Below, in pieces: positions 11,459-19,659 of a stretch of DNA of 32,865 bases (positions are counted from its first letter, which is position 1; every line of letters begins with the position of its first letter). The translations under genes were made by a program, and so were the position numbers. The notes under the pieces are model-generated. The model ran no database searches and had not been told where the DNA came from. It worked only from the letters and a program-made list of their open reading frames with translations. Source of the DNA: Candidatus Rokuibacteriota bacterium (GTDB lineage Bacteria; Methylomirabilota; Methylomirabilia; Rokubacteriales; CSP1-6); the NCBI GenBank assembly GCA_003220345.1, contig QHSC01000120.1, forward strand, positions 1-32,865. The letters run 5' to 3'.

Positions 11459-12792
11459 GGTTCGTCCCCGAGGAGGCGCGCCGACAGGGCGGAGCCGAAT
11501 CGATGCTCGGGATCCCACCGATCCCGCACGCGTTGCCATTGCGGGAGCCGCGGCACCATGCGCTCGAAATCGTCGCGCCGGGTGACGGCGTCCTTGGCCA
11601 GATAGATCCGTCCGCCGGCGCGGACCACCGTGCCGTCCAGCTCGTGCACGAGGGCCTCGGTGGTGGGGCCGCGGTAGGGCAGGTCCATCGCGAGGGTCGT
11701 GCCCTCGAGGGGAAAGGACAGATACGCGTCGGACTCCGGGCCGCAATCCTTGATCACCGCGAGAAAGGACGTCGCCCCCGCCCGGCTCACACGCTCCAGC
11801 AGCTCGGAGAGCACGGGCCCGCCCGCCGCTCGCGGGACGACGCACTGGTATTGAAGGAAGCCGCTCCGGCCATAGAGGCGGTTCCAGTCCTTGACGGTGT
11901 CGAGCGGGTAAAAGAAGGCGTCGTAGGGCACGAAGCGGCCGCCCGTCCGTCGGCTCTGGATCCGGTAGTAAACCGCGTTGAAGGCCCGCATGAGAAGTGG
12001 GCTGAGCAGCCACTGGGGTCCGTCGAAGGGGAGCCCGCGCACACTCGTCTCTCGCGGGCGCGCGCCCGGGGCCTCCCCACGCGAGGCGTGGCGCCCGCGC
12101 ATGATGATGCCGCGCCCGAGGCCAGACCCGGTGGCCAGGCAGTCGATCCAGCCCACGGTATAGGGCCAGTCCTTGCCCGCGTGCCTCAGACCGTCGAGCA
12201 TCTCGGCGAGATGAGCCGCCGGCTCCACTTCAACGAACATCCACGGCGTCTCGATCGGCCTGAGGCGGACCGTCGCCTCCGTGATCAGGCCCGTCAGTCC
12301 CATGCCGCCCACCGTGGCGAGAAAGAGCTCGCGCTCGCGATCCGGGCCGCACTCCACGAGGCGACCGTCGGCCGTCTCGAGCACGAGCCGGCCCACGAAT
12401 CCGCCGAAGGAGCCGTCGCGGTGATGGTTCTTGCCGTGCACATCGGAGGCGACACAGCCCCCCACCGTGACGAACTTCGTGCCCGGGCTCACGGGAGGAA
12501 ACCAGCCACGCGGCACGAAGACCCGGAGGATCTCCGCGAGGGAGAGCCCCGCCTCGCACGTCAGCGTCCCCGTGGAGGGCTCGAAGGCCAGGATGCGGTC
12601 GGCCCGGACCGTCTCGAGGACGAGAGACTGGGCCGAGGCGGGCACGGCGGCGTCGCCATACGAGCGGCCGAGGCCGCGCGGAAGGACGCGGCCCGCGCGC
12701 GGGAGCCTCAAGCGCTCCGGGCGGAGGACGGCGGCGCGGCAGACTGGATGGCGACCCCAGCCCGCGATCGTCTCGACGCTCAGCCCGTCCAT
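11455..12792 (-). CDS. dprE1: DprE1-like FAD-dependent decaprenylphosphoryl-ribose 2'-oxidase
   Basis: Oxidises polyprenylphosphoryl-ribose at C2', the first half of the epimerisation to arabinose. The 445 residues form a VAO-type flavoprotein: RGLGRSYGDAA and the PGTKFVTVGGCVASDVHGKN region with a following HH bind FAD, and ATVGGMGLTG matches the mycobacterial enzyme. In the C-terminal half, the active-site lysine is conserved (YLAKDAV, Lys400). The position of the mycobacterial Cys387, covalent target of benzothiazinones, is Ala368 here (TTLAMDLP). ATG at 12792 overlaps the ubiA-type gene by 13 bases, and the stop overlaps dprE2 by four. L-gulonolactone oxidase-like family members are the alternative, but the neighbours argue for DprE1. 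Confidence 0.9.
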   Translation of the reverse strand: MDGLSVETIAGWGRHPVCRAAVLRPERLRLPRAGRVLPRGLGRSYGDAAVPASAQSLVLETVRADRILAFEPSTGTLTCEAGLSLAEILRVFVPRGWFPPVSPGTKFVTVGGCVASDVHGKNHHRDGSFGGFVGRLVLETADGRLVECGPDRERELFLATVGGMGLTGLITEATVRLRPIETPWMFVEVEPAAHLAEMLDGLRHAGKDWPYTVGWIDCLATGSGLGRGIIMRGRHASRGEAPGARPRETSVRGLPFDGPQWLLSPLLMRAFNAVYYRIQSRRTGGRFVPYDAFFYPLDTVKDWNRLYGRSGFLQYQCVVPRAAGGPVLSELLERVSRAGATSFLAVIKDCGPESDAYLSFPLEGTTLAMDLPYRGPTTEALVHELDGTVVRAGGRIYLAKDAVTRRDDFERMVPRLPQWQRVRDRWDPEHRFGSALSARLLGDEP

Positions 12793-13661
12793 CGCGGGCC
12801 GTAGATGATGGCGAGGGTGGCCAGCATCCAGAGGAGGGCATCGACGAGGAGCGCGCGATCGTTCACGAGCAGGTCGGATGGATTGCCCCCGAGATCGCGC
12901 CGGTAGAGGAGATAGAGGTAGCGGAAGATGCCGTAGAGGACGAAGGGCAGGGTGAGGGGCAGGAGCCGGGTGTGGAACTTGCCCACCGTCTCCGCCGACA
13001 TGGTGTAGAGCGCATAGGCCGTCACCGTGGAGGCGGTGACCACGGAGATCATCTGGTCCAGGAAGCCTTCACTGTACTCGGCGAGGATGGGCCGATGGGC
13101 CGCCGCGTTCCCGGTGAGCGTGCGGTACTCGTGGCGACGCTTGCCCAGGGCCAGGAAGAGCGCGATGAGGATGGTGCAGATGAGGAGCCAGCCCGAGATC
13201 TCGACGTCCACCGCCACCGCCCCCGCCACCGCGCGCAGCACGAAGCCGGTGGCCACCGTCAGCACGTCCAGGATCACGAGGTGCTTGAGCCAGGCGGAGT
13301 ACGCCGTGAGGAGCACGCCATAGCCCAGGGCGGTCAGGCCGAAGACGGGCGAGAGCGAGAAGGCCGCCGCGAGGGAGGCGGCCGAGAGCACGAGGCCGCT
13401 GGCCACGGCCGCACGGATGGACAGCAGCCCTGCCGCGATGGGCCGCTCCTTCTTCTGCGGGTGGAGACGATCCTTGTCGACGTCGGCGACGTCGTTGAAG
13501 AGATAGATGGCGCCGCTGAGCCCGCAGAAGATCACGAAGGCGGCCACGGCGCGCCAGACCAGTGGAGTGAACATCTGCTGGGCGAAGACGACGCCGGCGA
13601 AGACGAAGAGGTTCTTGACCCACTGGCGGGGACGGAGTGATGTCAGGACGGCCGCGAGCAT
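12780..13661 (-). CDS. Polyprenyl-phosphate phosphoribosyltransferase (UbiA family, DPPR synthase-like)
   Basis: Membrane enzyme of 293 residues expected to join PRPP and a polyprenyl phosphate into polyprenylphosphoryl-5-phosphoribose. It begins with the family signature RPRQWVKNLFVF; the first Asp-rich motif is NDVADVDKDRLHP followed by KKERPIAAG, and the second region is LKHLVILDVLTVATGFVLRA. About eight or nine hydrophobic helices are visible. These motifs match mycobacterial Rv3806c rather than quinone-pathway UbiA, and dprE1-dprE2 follow directly. The phosphatase that removes the 5-phosphate (Rv3807c type) is not adjacent. ATG at 13661, 11 bases after the sugar dehydrogenase stop. Confidence 0.9.
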   Translation of the reverse strand: MLAAVLTSLRPRQWVKNLFVFAGVVFAQQMFTPLVWRAVAAFVIFCGLSGAIYLFNDVADVDKDRLHPQKKERPIAAGLLSIRAAVASGLVLSAASLAAAFSLSPVFGLTALGYGVLLTAYSAWLKHLVILDVLTVATGFVLRAVAGAVAVDVEISGWLLICTILIALFLALGKRRHEYRTLTGNAAAHRPILAEYSEGFLDQMISVVTASTVTAYALYTMSAETVGKFHTRLLPLTLPFVLYGIFRYLYLLYRRDLGGNPSDLLVNDRALLVDALLWMLATLAIIYGPRWTG

Positions 13662-13672
13662 TCTCAGCCGTC

Positions 13673-14974
13673 CTACAGGCGGATCACATGCGGCTGGGCA
13701 CCGAGCGGCCCGGTCAGGTTGCGCGTGTCGAGCACCAGCCGCGCCTCGCGGACGAGGCGGACGGGGTCGAACTCGCGATGCGCGGTGAGGACGAGGACCA
13801 GATCGTAGGCGCCGAGGGAGGCGGCCCAGTCCACCGCGGTCAGGGATCGGCTCCCCACCGTCAAGGTGGGGACGTGGGGGTCGGCATAGTCCACGCGCGC
13901 GCCCCGCAGGGCGAGGGCGTCGATGATCTCCACGGCGGGCGAATCGCGCACGTCTCCCACGCCCGCCTTGTAGGCGACGCCGAGCACGAGCAGACGTGAG
14001 CCCTTGAGCGGGCGGCCGAGGTCATTGAGGGCGTCGATGGCGAGCTGCACCGTGTAGCCCGGCATGCCTCGGTTGATCTCGTCGGCGAAGGCGATGAAGC
14101 GGGCCTCGTAGCCCATCATGCGCGCCCGCCACGAGAGGTAGTAGGGATCGCTGGGCAGGCAGTGGCCGCCGATGCCGGGGCCGGGCTGGAAGGGCATGAA
14201 GCCGAAGGGCTTGGTCGCCGCGGCATCGATGATCTCCCAGACGGAGAGCCCGAGCCGCCGGCACATGATGGCCAGCTCGTTCACGAGGGCGATGTTGACG
14301 CTGCGGAAGATGTTCTCGAAGAGCTTGACGAGCTCCGCTGCCTGGGGCGAGGAGACGGGCACGACGCGCTCGATGATCAGCCCGTAGAGCGCGGAGGCGA
14401 GGGCCATGCAGGACGCGGTGACGCCACCCACGACCTTGGGAATGTTCGTGAGGCCGAATCGGCGGTTGCCGGGGTCGATGCGCTCGGGAGAGAAGGCGAG
14501 GAAGAACTCGTGGCCGACGGTGAGCCCCGCGGCGGCGAAGCGAGGGAGCAGCACCTCCTCGGTCGTTCCCGGATACGTGGTCGACTCGAGCACGATGAGC
14601 TGGCCCGCTCGCAGGATGCGCGCCACGTCCTCCGTCGCCGCCACGATGTGGGAGATGTCCGGCTCCTTGGACTTCCCGAGCGGCGTCGGCACGCAGATGA
14701 TGATGGCATCGGCGGCGGTGAGCGCCGCGATCCCGTCGGCGACGACGAGACGCCGTGCCGTGACGAGGGGGGCGAGCTCGTCGCTCGGCACGTCCTCGAC
14801 GGGACTCACGCCCGCGCGGATGCGCGCGGAGCGGCCCGCGTCCGCGTCCACTCCGATCACGGGCAGGCCCGCCTTGGCGAAGGCCACGGCCAGGGGCAGG
14901 CCGACGTAACCGAGCCCGATGACGCCGATGGTGGCGTCCCGCCGCTCCAGCCGCTGCTTGAGCTCCTCCGCCAC
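13673..14974 (-). CDS. Nucleotide sugar dehydrogenase, UDP-GlcNAc 6-dehydrogenase-like
   Basis: NAD-dependent enzyme that oxidises C6 of a UDP-hexose to the uronic acid. The N terminus holds the Rossmann motif GVIGLGYVGLPLA, the CVPTPLGKSKEPDIS segment is the type seen in WbpA/WecC UDP-GlcNAc or UDP-ManNAc dehydrogenases, and the catalytic Cys272 lies in PGIGGHCLPSDPYYL. The C-terminal UDP-binding domain (VLGVAYKAGVGDVRDSPA) is complete. The start is uncertain: GTG at 14974 (433 residues) has AGGGGG closely upstream; TTG at 14995 (440 residues) would overlap the DegT stop by four bases. With the aminotransferase before it, it may feed an amino-uronic acid for a surface glycan. Confidence 0.92.
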   Translation of the reverse strand: MAEELKQRLERRDATIGVIGLGYVGLPLAVAFAKAGLPVIGVDADAGRSARIRAGVSPVEDVPSDELAPLVTARRLVVADGIAALTAADAIIICVPTPLGKSKEPDISHIVAATEDVARILRAGQLIVLESTTYPGTTEEVLLPRFAAAGLTVGHEFFLAFSPERIDPGNRRFGLTNIPKVVGGVTASCMALASALYGLIIERVVPVSSPQAAELVKLFENIFRSVNIALVNELAIMCRRLGLSVWEIIDAAATKPFGFMPFQPGPGIGGHCLPSDPYYLSWRARMMGYEARFIAFADEINRGMPGYTVQLAIDALNDLGRPLKGSRLLVLGVAYKAGVGDVRDSPAVEIIDALALRGARVDYADPHVPTLTVGSRSLTAVDWAASLGAYDLVLVLTAHREFDPVRLVREARLVLDTRNLTGPLGAQPHVIRL

Positions 14975-14991
14975 CTGCCCCCTGGGCGCGC

Positions 14992-16095
14992 TCAATGGAG
15001 TCGTCCGAGCGCGTCCCGGATGGCGCGCGATGTCGCCTCGATCTCCGCGTCGGTGAGCTCCGGGAAGCACGGCAGCGACAGCACCTCGGCGGAGGCCCGC
15101 GCGGCGTGGGGGAAGGCCCGGTCGGCGTCGGGGAGGGCGAACATGGGCTGGGCGGGGATGGCGATCGGGTAGTGGATGGTGGTGCCGATGCCCGCGTCGG
15201 TCAGGGCCATGGCGAGGGCGTCTCGCTTCGGGGTGCGCACGGTGAACTGGTGGTAGACGTGGCGCGCGGGCAGGCGCTCCTCCGGCAAGGTCAACGGCAC
15301 CCCCGCGAGAAGCTCTCGATAGCGCGCGGCGATCCGACGGCGCGACTGGTTCCAGTCCTCGAGCCGCCGGAGCTTCACGCGGAGGAGGGCGGCCTGGAGC
15401 TCGTCCAGCCGGCTCGAGTAGCCGAGCTCGACGTGCTCGTACCTGCGCGACGATCCATGATTCCGCAGCCGGCGTACCTGCCCGGCCACGTCCTCGCGGG
15501 CGGTCAGGATCATGCCCCCGTCGCCGCAGCCTCCGAGGTTCTTGGTGGGATAGAACGACAGGCACGCGACGTCGCCCCAGGCTCCCGCTGGCTTGTCGCC
15601 ATAAGAGGCTCCCACCGCCTGCGCGGCGTCCTCGATCACGGCGAGGCCGCGGGCGCGGGCGATGGCGGTGATGGCGTCCATGGCGGCAGGCTGGCCATAG
15701 AGGTGGACGGGCATGATGGCCCGCGTCCGCGGCGTCACCGCCTTGTCCACGAGCGCGGGATCCAGGTTGTACGTTCCCGGATCGATGTCCACGAAGACGG
15801 GCCGCGCGTCCACCATGAGCACGCTGGTCGCCGAGGCCACGAAGGAGAAGGCCGAGGTGATGACCTCGTCACCGGGCCGGACGCCGACCGCCTTGAGGGC
15901 GATGACGAGGGCATCGGTGCCAGAAGCGACCCCGATGCCGTGGGAGACACCGCAGAGGCGGGCCAGCTCGCTCTCGAGGGCGGCGACCTCGGGCCCGAGA
16001 ATGAAGCGGCAGGAGGCGAGCACGCGCGCCGCCGCCGCCGCCAGCTCGGCCTTGAGCGCCTCGTGCTGCCGCGTGAGGTCGATCTGGGGGATCAT
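14992..16095 (-). CDS. DegT/DnrJ/EryC1-type sugar aminotransferase
   Basis: PLP enzyme of 367 residues that transfers an amino group from glutamate to a keto-sugar nucleotide. The internal-aldimine lysine is Lys185 in SFYPTKNLGGCGDGG; ASGTDALVIALKA and EDAAQAVGASY are the cofactor-binding segments; the GYSSRLDELQAA motif is typical of the family. The N terminus MIPQIDLTRQHEALK resembles WbpE-like enzymes acting on UDP-3-keto-GlcNAcA, which would fit the dehydrogenase next door, but the oxidase (WbpB type) and acetyltransferase (WbpD type) are not in the window. ATG at 16095 overlaps the lptD stop by four bases. Confidence 0.93.
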   Translation of the reverse strand: MIPQIDLTRQHEALKAELAAAAARVLASCRFILGPEVAALESELARLCGVSHGIGVASGTDALVIALKAVGVRPGDEVITSAFSFVASATSVLMVDARPVFVDIDPGTYNLDPALVDKAVTPRTRAIMPVHLYGQPAAMDAITAIARARGLAVIEDAAQAVGASYGDKPAGAWGDVACLSFYPTKNLGGCGDGGMILTAREDVAGQVRRLRNHGSSRRYEHVELGYSSRLDELQAALLRVKLRRLEDWNQSRRRIAARYRELLAGVPLTLPEERLPARHVYHQFTVRTPKRDALAMALTDAGIGTTIHYPIAIPAQPMFALPDADRAFPHAARASAEVLSLPCFPELTDAEIEATSRAIRDALGRLH

Positions 16096-18341
16096 CGGCT
16101 GCCCCCTCCGCTGCTTCCGCGGGCGCTCGTGCCGACCTGGCCGACCCCGAGGAGATTGACGGAGAATCGGAACTCGTCGTCGGAAGCGTAGCGGTGGATG
16201 AATTGCACGGTGATCGCCCAGCAATCGAAGTGGATGTCTATCCCTCCCCGGGCCTCGGTGGCCCTGCCATTGGTCACGTCCCAGTAGCTGCTGGCCTTGA
16301 GATCCACGTTTCGCGTCACGCGCGCGGTGGCCGAGGCCTGAAGGAAGCGGAAGCCCGCCTGCTCGTTGAAGCGCGGCCCCATCGTCACCGAGAAGTCACG
16401 GAAGATGGCGCTGATGTCGGCGTTCGCGTCCCGGACACCGAGGCCGTAGACATTGTACCGGGCATCGGCCCGGAAGCGGAGATGCTCGTTGGGCTGGATG
16501 AGGATCTCGCCCACGGCGTCCTTGAAGGGCTCGCCGACTCCCAGGAAATTGTAGGTCTGGCTCAGGGTCAGGCGCGCGAGCTCCCAGCGCACGGGCTCCT
16601 CGTTGGGTCCCGAGACCGTGCGCGCGTTGAACCGGTTGACCAGGCTGTACGTGACTTCGTTGGCCTTGTCCTGGGCGTCGATGCCCGTCCGCGCCTCGTA
16701 GCCCGGGTCGATGCGGATGGTCGGACCTCCTCCGGGCTCCCATTGCGGATTGTCCTTCTGATTGATGCCGCGAATCTCCAGGAAGGTGGCGCGTGGCTCG
16801 ATGACGTGCTGGAGGGCGGAGATACCGCCGATGCCGCCGACGTTGAAGACGCGCGAGACGCGGGTCTCCAGCTGCACGCCTGCCTCCACCTGCTGGCGGA
16901 CCCGGTCGTCGTCGACGGTCTTCTCCACGGTGACGGGATAGCCGTTGTCGGGGCCCTGGGAGATCGCCGACCTGACCACCCGCTGGTTGTAGTAGGTCAG
17001 GCGTCCTCCCAGGAACGGGGTCATGGTGAAGAGCCCGGCCACGGGCACCGGGTAGAGGAACCGGGGATGGACATCGCCCCGCACGCCCTCGGATCCGATC
17101 TCGCGGAAGAAGCTGACGAAGGAGGCCTGGGTCTCGAAGAGAAGACCCGGCACCCCGGGCACGGCCTGGCGGATGCCCTCCAGCTTGATCTCGGGCGCCC
17201 GCTGCAGCTCCACGGGCCGCGGCGTGGTCAGGTCCTGGTACCAGTACACGCGGCCCACGAGGTTCCACGACTCCCACCGCTGCGTCACGAACACGTTGGT
17301 CTCGGCGCGCTGTCGCGCACGCTCGCCCGCCGCGTCGGCGTATGTCTTGTAGATGTCGTCGTCGGAGGTGACGTTCGAGTCGATCTTGAGCGACATGCTC
17401 GGGGTGATCTGCCACGCGTGCTTGATCTGGATCCAGCCGCGGTTCTCGTCGATGCCTTTCGAGGTGCGCGAGTCGAGGAAGGCTTCGTTCACGCCGAAGG
17501 CCTGGACCTGCCCCTGGGCCTCGCGCGACAGGACATAGCGATAGTCGAGTTCCAGGCCCATCCCGCGCTGGGTGAAGGTATCGAGCGTCACCGTGAGATC
17601 CTGACTGTCGCTGATGGCCCAGTAGTACGGCACCCGGGCGAAGTATCCCTTCCGGGAGTTCTGACCGAACTCGGGAAAGAGGAAGCCCGACTGACGCTCG
17701 CGTCGGAGGGCCGCCGCGAAGAAGGGCACCCAGGGCAGGACGGGCACGCTCTTGACCCAGAAGGAGGCGTCCCGTCCGAAGACGATCCCGTCGAGGTCGG
17801 CCTGCCCTGACCCTAGATGCACGGACCAGTCGGGCACCTCGCCTTCACACGTCGTGAAAACGCCCTGGCGCACGCCGTACAGGCTCTCCCCCAGGCGGTC
17901 GAACCGCTCGGCGGAGAGGCGGTAGTACGGAGGGATCTGGGCCGCGCCCTTGTAGACGACGCCCGTCCCGGTGTTGAGGTTGTAGTCGACGCGCTCACCG
18001 ACGAGGCGATCCTGCCCGTCGAAGAAGACGACCTTGCCCTGGGCCACCGCCTCGCCCGTATTCCGATTGAGCTCGACCCGATCGGCGAGGAGGCGGCTGC
18101 CTCCGCGGGTGATCTCCACATTGCCGGTGGCAAGCAGGAGGTCCGAGTCGCCGCCGATCTGCTGGATCCGGTCGGCTACGACACTGGTCTCGCCGCTGCT
18201 ATCCCGGAGCGTGACCGGAGCCTGCTGGGCCCTCACTTCAGCTGGGTGGATGCAGAGGAGCGCGACCGCCAGGGCCAAGGGGCCGAGTCGTGCCGCGAGT
18301 CGCACGGGCAGACAGGGATTGGGCGTCTTTTTTAGAGACAC
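16092..18341 (-). CDS. lptD: LPS-assembly outer membrane protein LptD
   Basis: Forms, with LptE, the outer-membrane channel that inserts lipopolysaccharide. The 749 residues begin with a signal peptide (hydrophobic core LALAVALLCIH, cleavage likely after VRA near residue 38), then an OstA/LptA-like periplasmic domain to about residue 150 (TSVVADRIQQIGGDSDLLLA, GNVEITRGGSRLLADRVEL), then a long beta-barrel ending in alternating strands. The mature protein has only two cysteines, Cys165 (TTCEGEVPDW) and Cys707 (FDCWAITVQF), placed like one N-terminal and one C-terminal partner of the four in E. coli. The start is GTG at 18341 with GAGGG upstream. It shows that the cell makes LPS. folC lies 16 bases upstream. 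Confidence 0.95.
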   Translation of the reverse strand: MSLKKTPNPCLPVRLAARLGPLALAVALLCIHPAEVRAQQAPVTLRDSSGETSVVADRIQQIGGDSDLLLATGNVEITRGGSRLLADRVELNRNTGEAVAQGKVVFFDGQDRLVGERVDYNLNTGTGVVYKGAAQIPPYYRLSAERFDRLGESLYGVRQGVFTTCEGEVPDWSVHLGSGQADLDGIVFGRDASFWVKSVPVLPWVPFFAAALRRERQSGFLFPEFGQNSRKGYFARVPYYWAISDSQDLTVTLDTFTQRGMGLELDYRYVLSREAQGQVQAFGVNEAFLDSRTSKGIDENRGWIQIKHAWQITPSMSLKIDSNVTSDDDIYKTYADAAGERARQRAETNVFVTQRWESWNLVGRVYWYQDLTTPRPVELQRAPEIKLEGIRQAVPGVPGLLFETQASFVSFFREIGSEGVRGDVHPRFLYPVPVAGLFTMTPFLGGRLTYYNQRVVRSAISQGPDNGYPVTVEKTVDDDRVRQQVEAGVQLETRVSRVFNVGGIGGISALQHVIEPRATFLEIRGINQKDNPQWEPGGGPTIRIDPGYEARTGIDAQDKANEVTYSLVNRFNARTVSGPNEEPVRWELARLTLSQTYNFLGVGEPFKDAVGEILIQPNEHLRFRADARYNVYGLGVRDANADISAIFRDFSVTMGPRFNEQAGFRFLQASATARVTRNVDLKASSYWDVTNGRATEARGGIDIHFDCWAITVQFIHRYASDDEFRFSVNLLGVGQVGTSARGSSGGGSR

Positions 18342-18357
18342 AGGCCCTCATCCTATC

Positions 18358-19659
18358 TCAGCGGCCCAGGTCGTCTTCGCTAAATATATCTGTCTTTTCA
18401 GTGGCTTGGACGAGAGTCGGCCCAAGGATCGACAGCGACCCTGCCACACAAACCATGGGGGTTCGCGGATCCGAGAGCGCCATCCGTAGGGCCTCGGCCG
18501 GCGAGGGAGCGAGATCGGCCTTCAGGCCGGGCCAGAGCTTTTCCGCCAGGGCCTTCACGGAGGCGGCGGGAGCCGCCCTCGGGTGCTCGCTGGCCGTGAA
18601 GATGACGCGGCGGGCCAGTGGCAAGAGAGGGAGCAGAATGCCGGGCTGATCCTTGTCCGAGAACATGCCGATGATGAGCGTGCCGCGCTGTCCGGGGAAA
18701 TACGCCTCGAGCGACGCAGCGAGGGCTCGGGCGCCGGCCGGATTGTGCGCCCCGTCGAGCACGATCGGAGGTGGCCCGGGCAAGACCTGGAAGCGCCCGG
18801 GCCAGTGGGCGCCACCGAGGCCGGCTCGGATCGCGCCCTCGCTCACGCCCAGGAGATGCGCCGCGGTGGCGGCGAGGAGCGCGTTGCCGGGCTGAAAGAC
18901 TCCGAGCAGCGCCACCCGCACTTGATCGAGCGTGAAGCCGGGTCCGTCGAGATCCAGCCACAGACCGTCGAGCCCGCTCCGGCGCACTCGCGCGTGAAGA
19001 TCCCGTCCCTCGAGGAGGAGGGGCACCCCTGCTTCGGCGGCGCGCCTCACGATCACCGACTCAGCCCCGGGCTCCTGGCGCGCCGACACGGCGATTCCGC
19101 TCCGAATGATGGCGGCCTTCTCCGAGGCGATCTTCTCGATGGTGTCGCCGAGGTAGGCCTGGTGGTCGAGGTCGATGCGGCTGACGACTTCCACGGCGGG
19201 ACGGCCCACGGTGGTCGAGTCGAGCCGCCCACCCATGCCGACCTCGAGCACCGCCACCTCGACGCTCTCGCGGGCGAAGTGATCGAGGGCGAGCGCGGTC
19301 AACGCCTCGAACATGGTCGCGTCGAGGCGGGCGACCAGGGTACCGAGCGCCTCGACCCCGTCGGCGAAATCAGCCTCGGAAATCGGGCGGCCGTCGACGC
19401 GAATGCGCTCGCGGATATCGAGGAGGTGGGGCGAGGTGTAGAGCCCGACCCGGCGGCCGGCGGCCTGGACGGATGCCGCAAGCATGGCGCATATGGAGCC
19501 CTTGCCGTTGGTGCCGGCGACCTGGACGAGGGTCATGGCGCGCTCGGGATGGCCCGCCGACTCGAGCAGCGTCTCGATGCGCTCGAGGCCAGGACGCATC
19601 CCGGCCATCTCGCCGCCCCGCAGCCCGGTGACGCGGGCCACGGCCTCGCGGTAGGTCAT
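18358..19659 (-). CDS. folC: Folylpolyglutamate synthase / dihydrofolate synthase
   Basis: Adds glutamate to dihydropteroate and to folates. The 433 residues show the Mur-ligase-type P-loop VAGTNGKGS near residues 46-54, the EVGMGGRLDSTT segment, and the LDGAHNPAGARAL motif that begins the C-terminal domain. The usual ISLDH is VSRIDLDHQAYLGD here, a mild variation. ATG at 19659 overlaps the accD stop (ATGA), the same accD-folC pairing as in many proteobacteria. The last 20 or so codons are unusually A+T-rich compared with the rest of the gene. Confidence 0.97.
   Translation of the reverse strand: MTYREAVARVTGLRGGEMAGMRPGLERIETLLESAGHPERAMTLVQVAGTNGKGSICAMLAASVQAAGRRVGLYTSPHLLDIRERIRVDGRPISEADFADGVEALGTLVARLDATMFEALTALALDHFARESVEVAVLEVGMGGRLDSTTVGRPAVEVVSRIDLDHQAYLGDTIEKIASEKAAIIRSGIAVSARQEPGAESVIVRRAAEAGVPLLLEGRDLHARVRRSGLDGLWLDLDGPGFTLDQVRVALLGVFQPGNALLAATAAHLLGVSEGAIRAGLGGAHWPGRFQVLPGPPPIVLDGAHNPAGARALAASLEAYFPGQRGTLIIGMFSDKDQPGILLPLLPLARRVIFTASEHPRAAPAASVKALAEKLWPGLKADLAPSPAEALRMALSDPRTPMVCVAGSLSILGPTLVQATEKTDIFSEDDLGR
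18383..18411 (-). promoter_or_regulatory. Possible -10 element upstream of lptD
   Basis: Inside the 3' end of folC, a short A+T-rich island reads AGATATATTTAGC on the minus strand, with TATATT at 18388-18383 about 42 bases upstream of the lptD GTG. In a sequence this G+C-rich such a run stands out and could be the -10 of an internal promoter for lptD. The -35 position (GTCCAA at 18411-18406) is poor, so the call is weak. Confidence 0.25.

Noticed and set aside
11503-12804. 433-codon plus-strand frame opposite dprE1
   Set aside because: Shadow of the DprE1-like gene; no motif or ribosome-binding context supports it.
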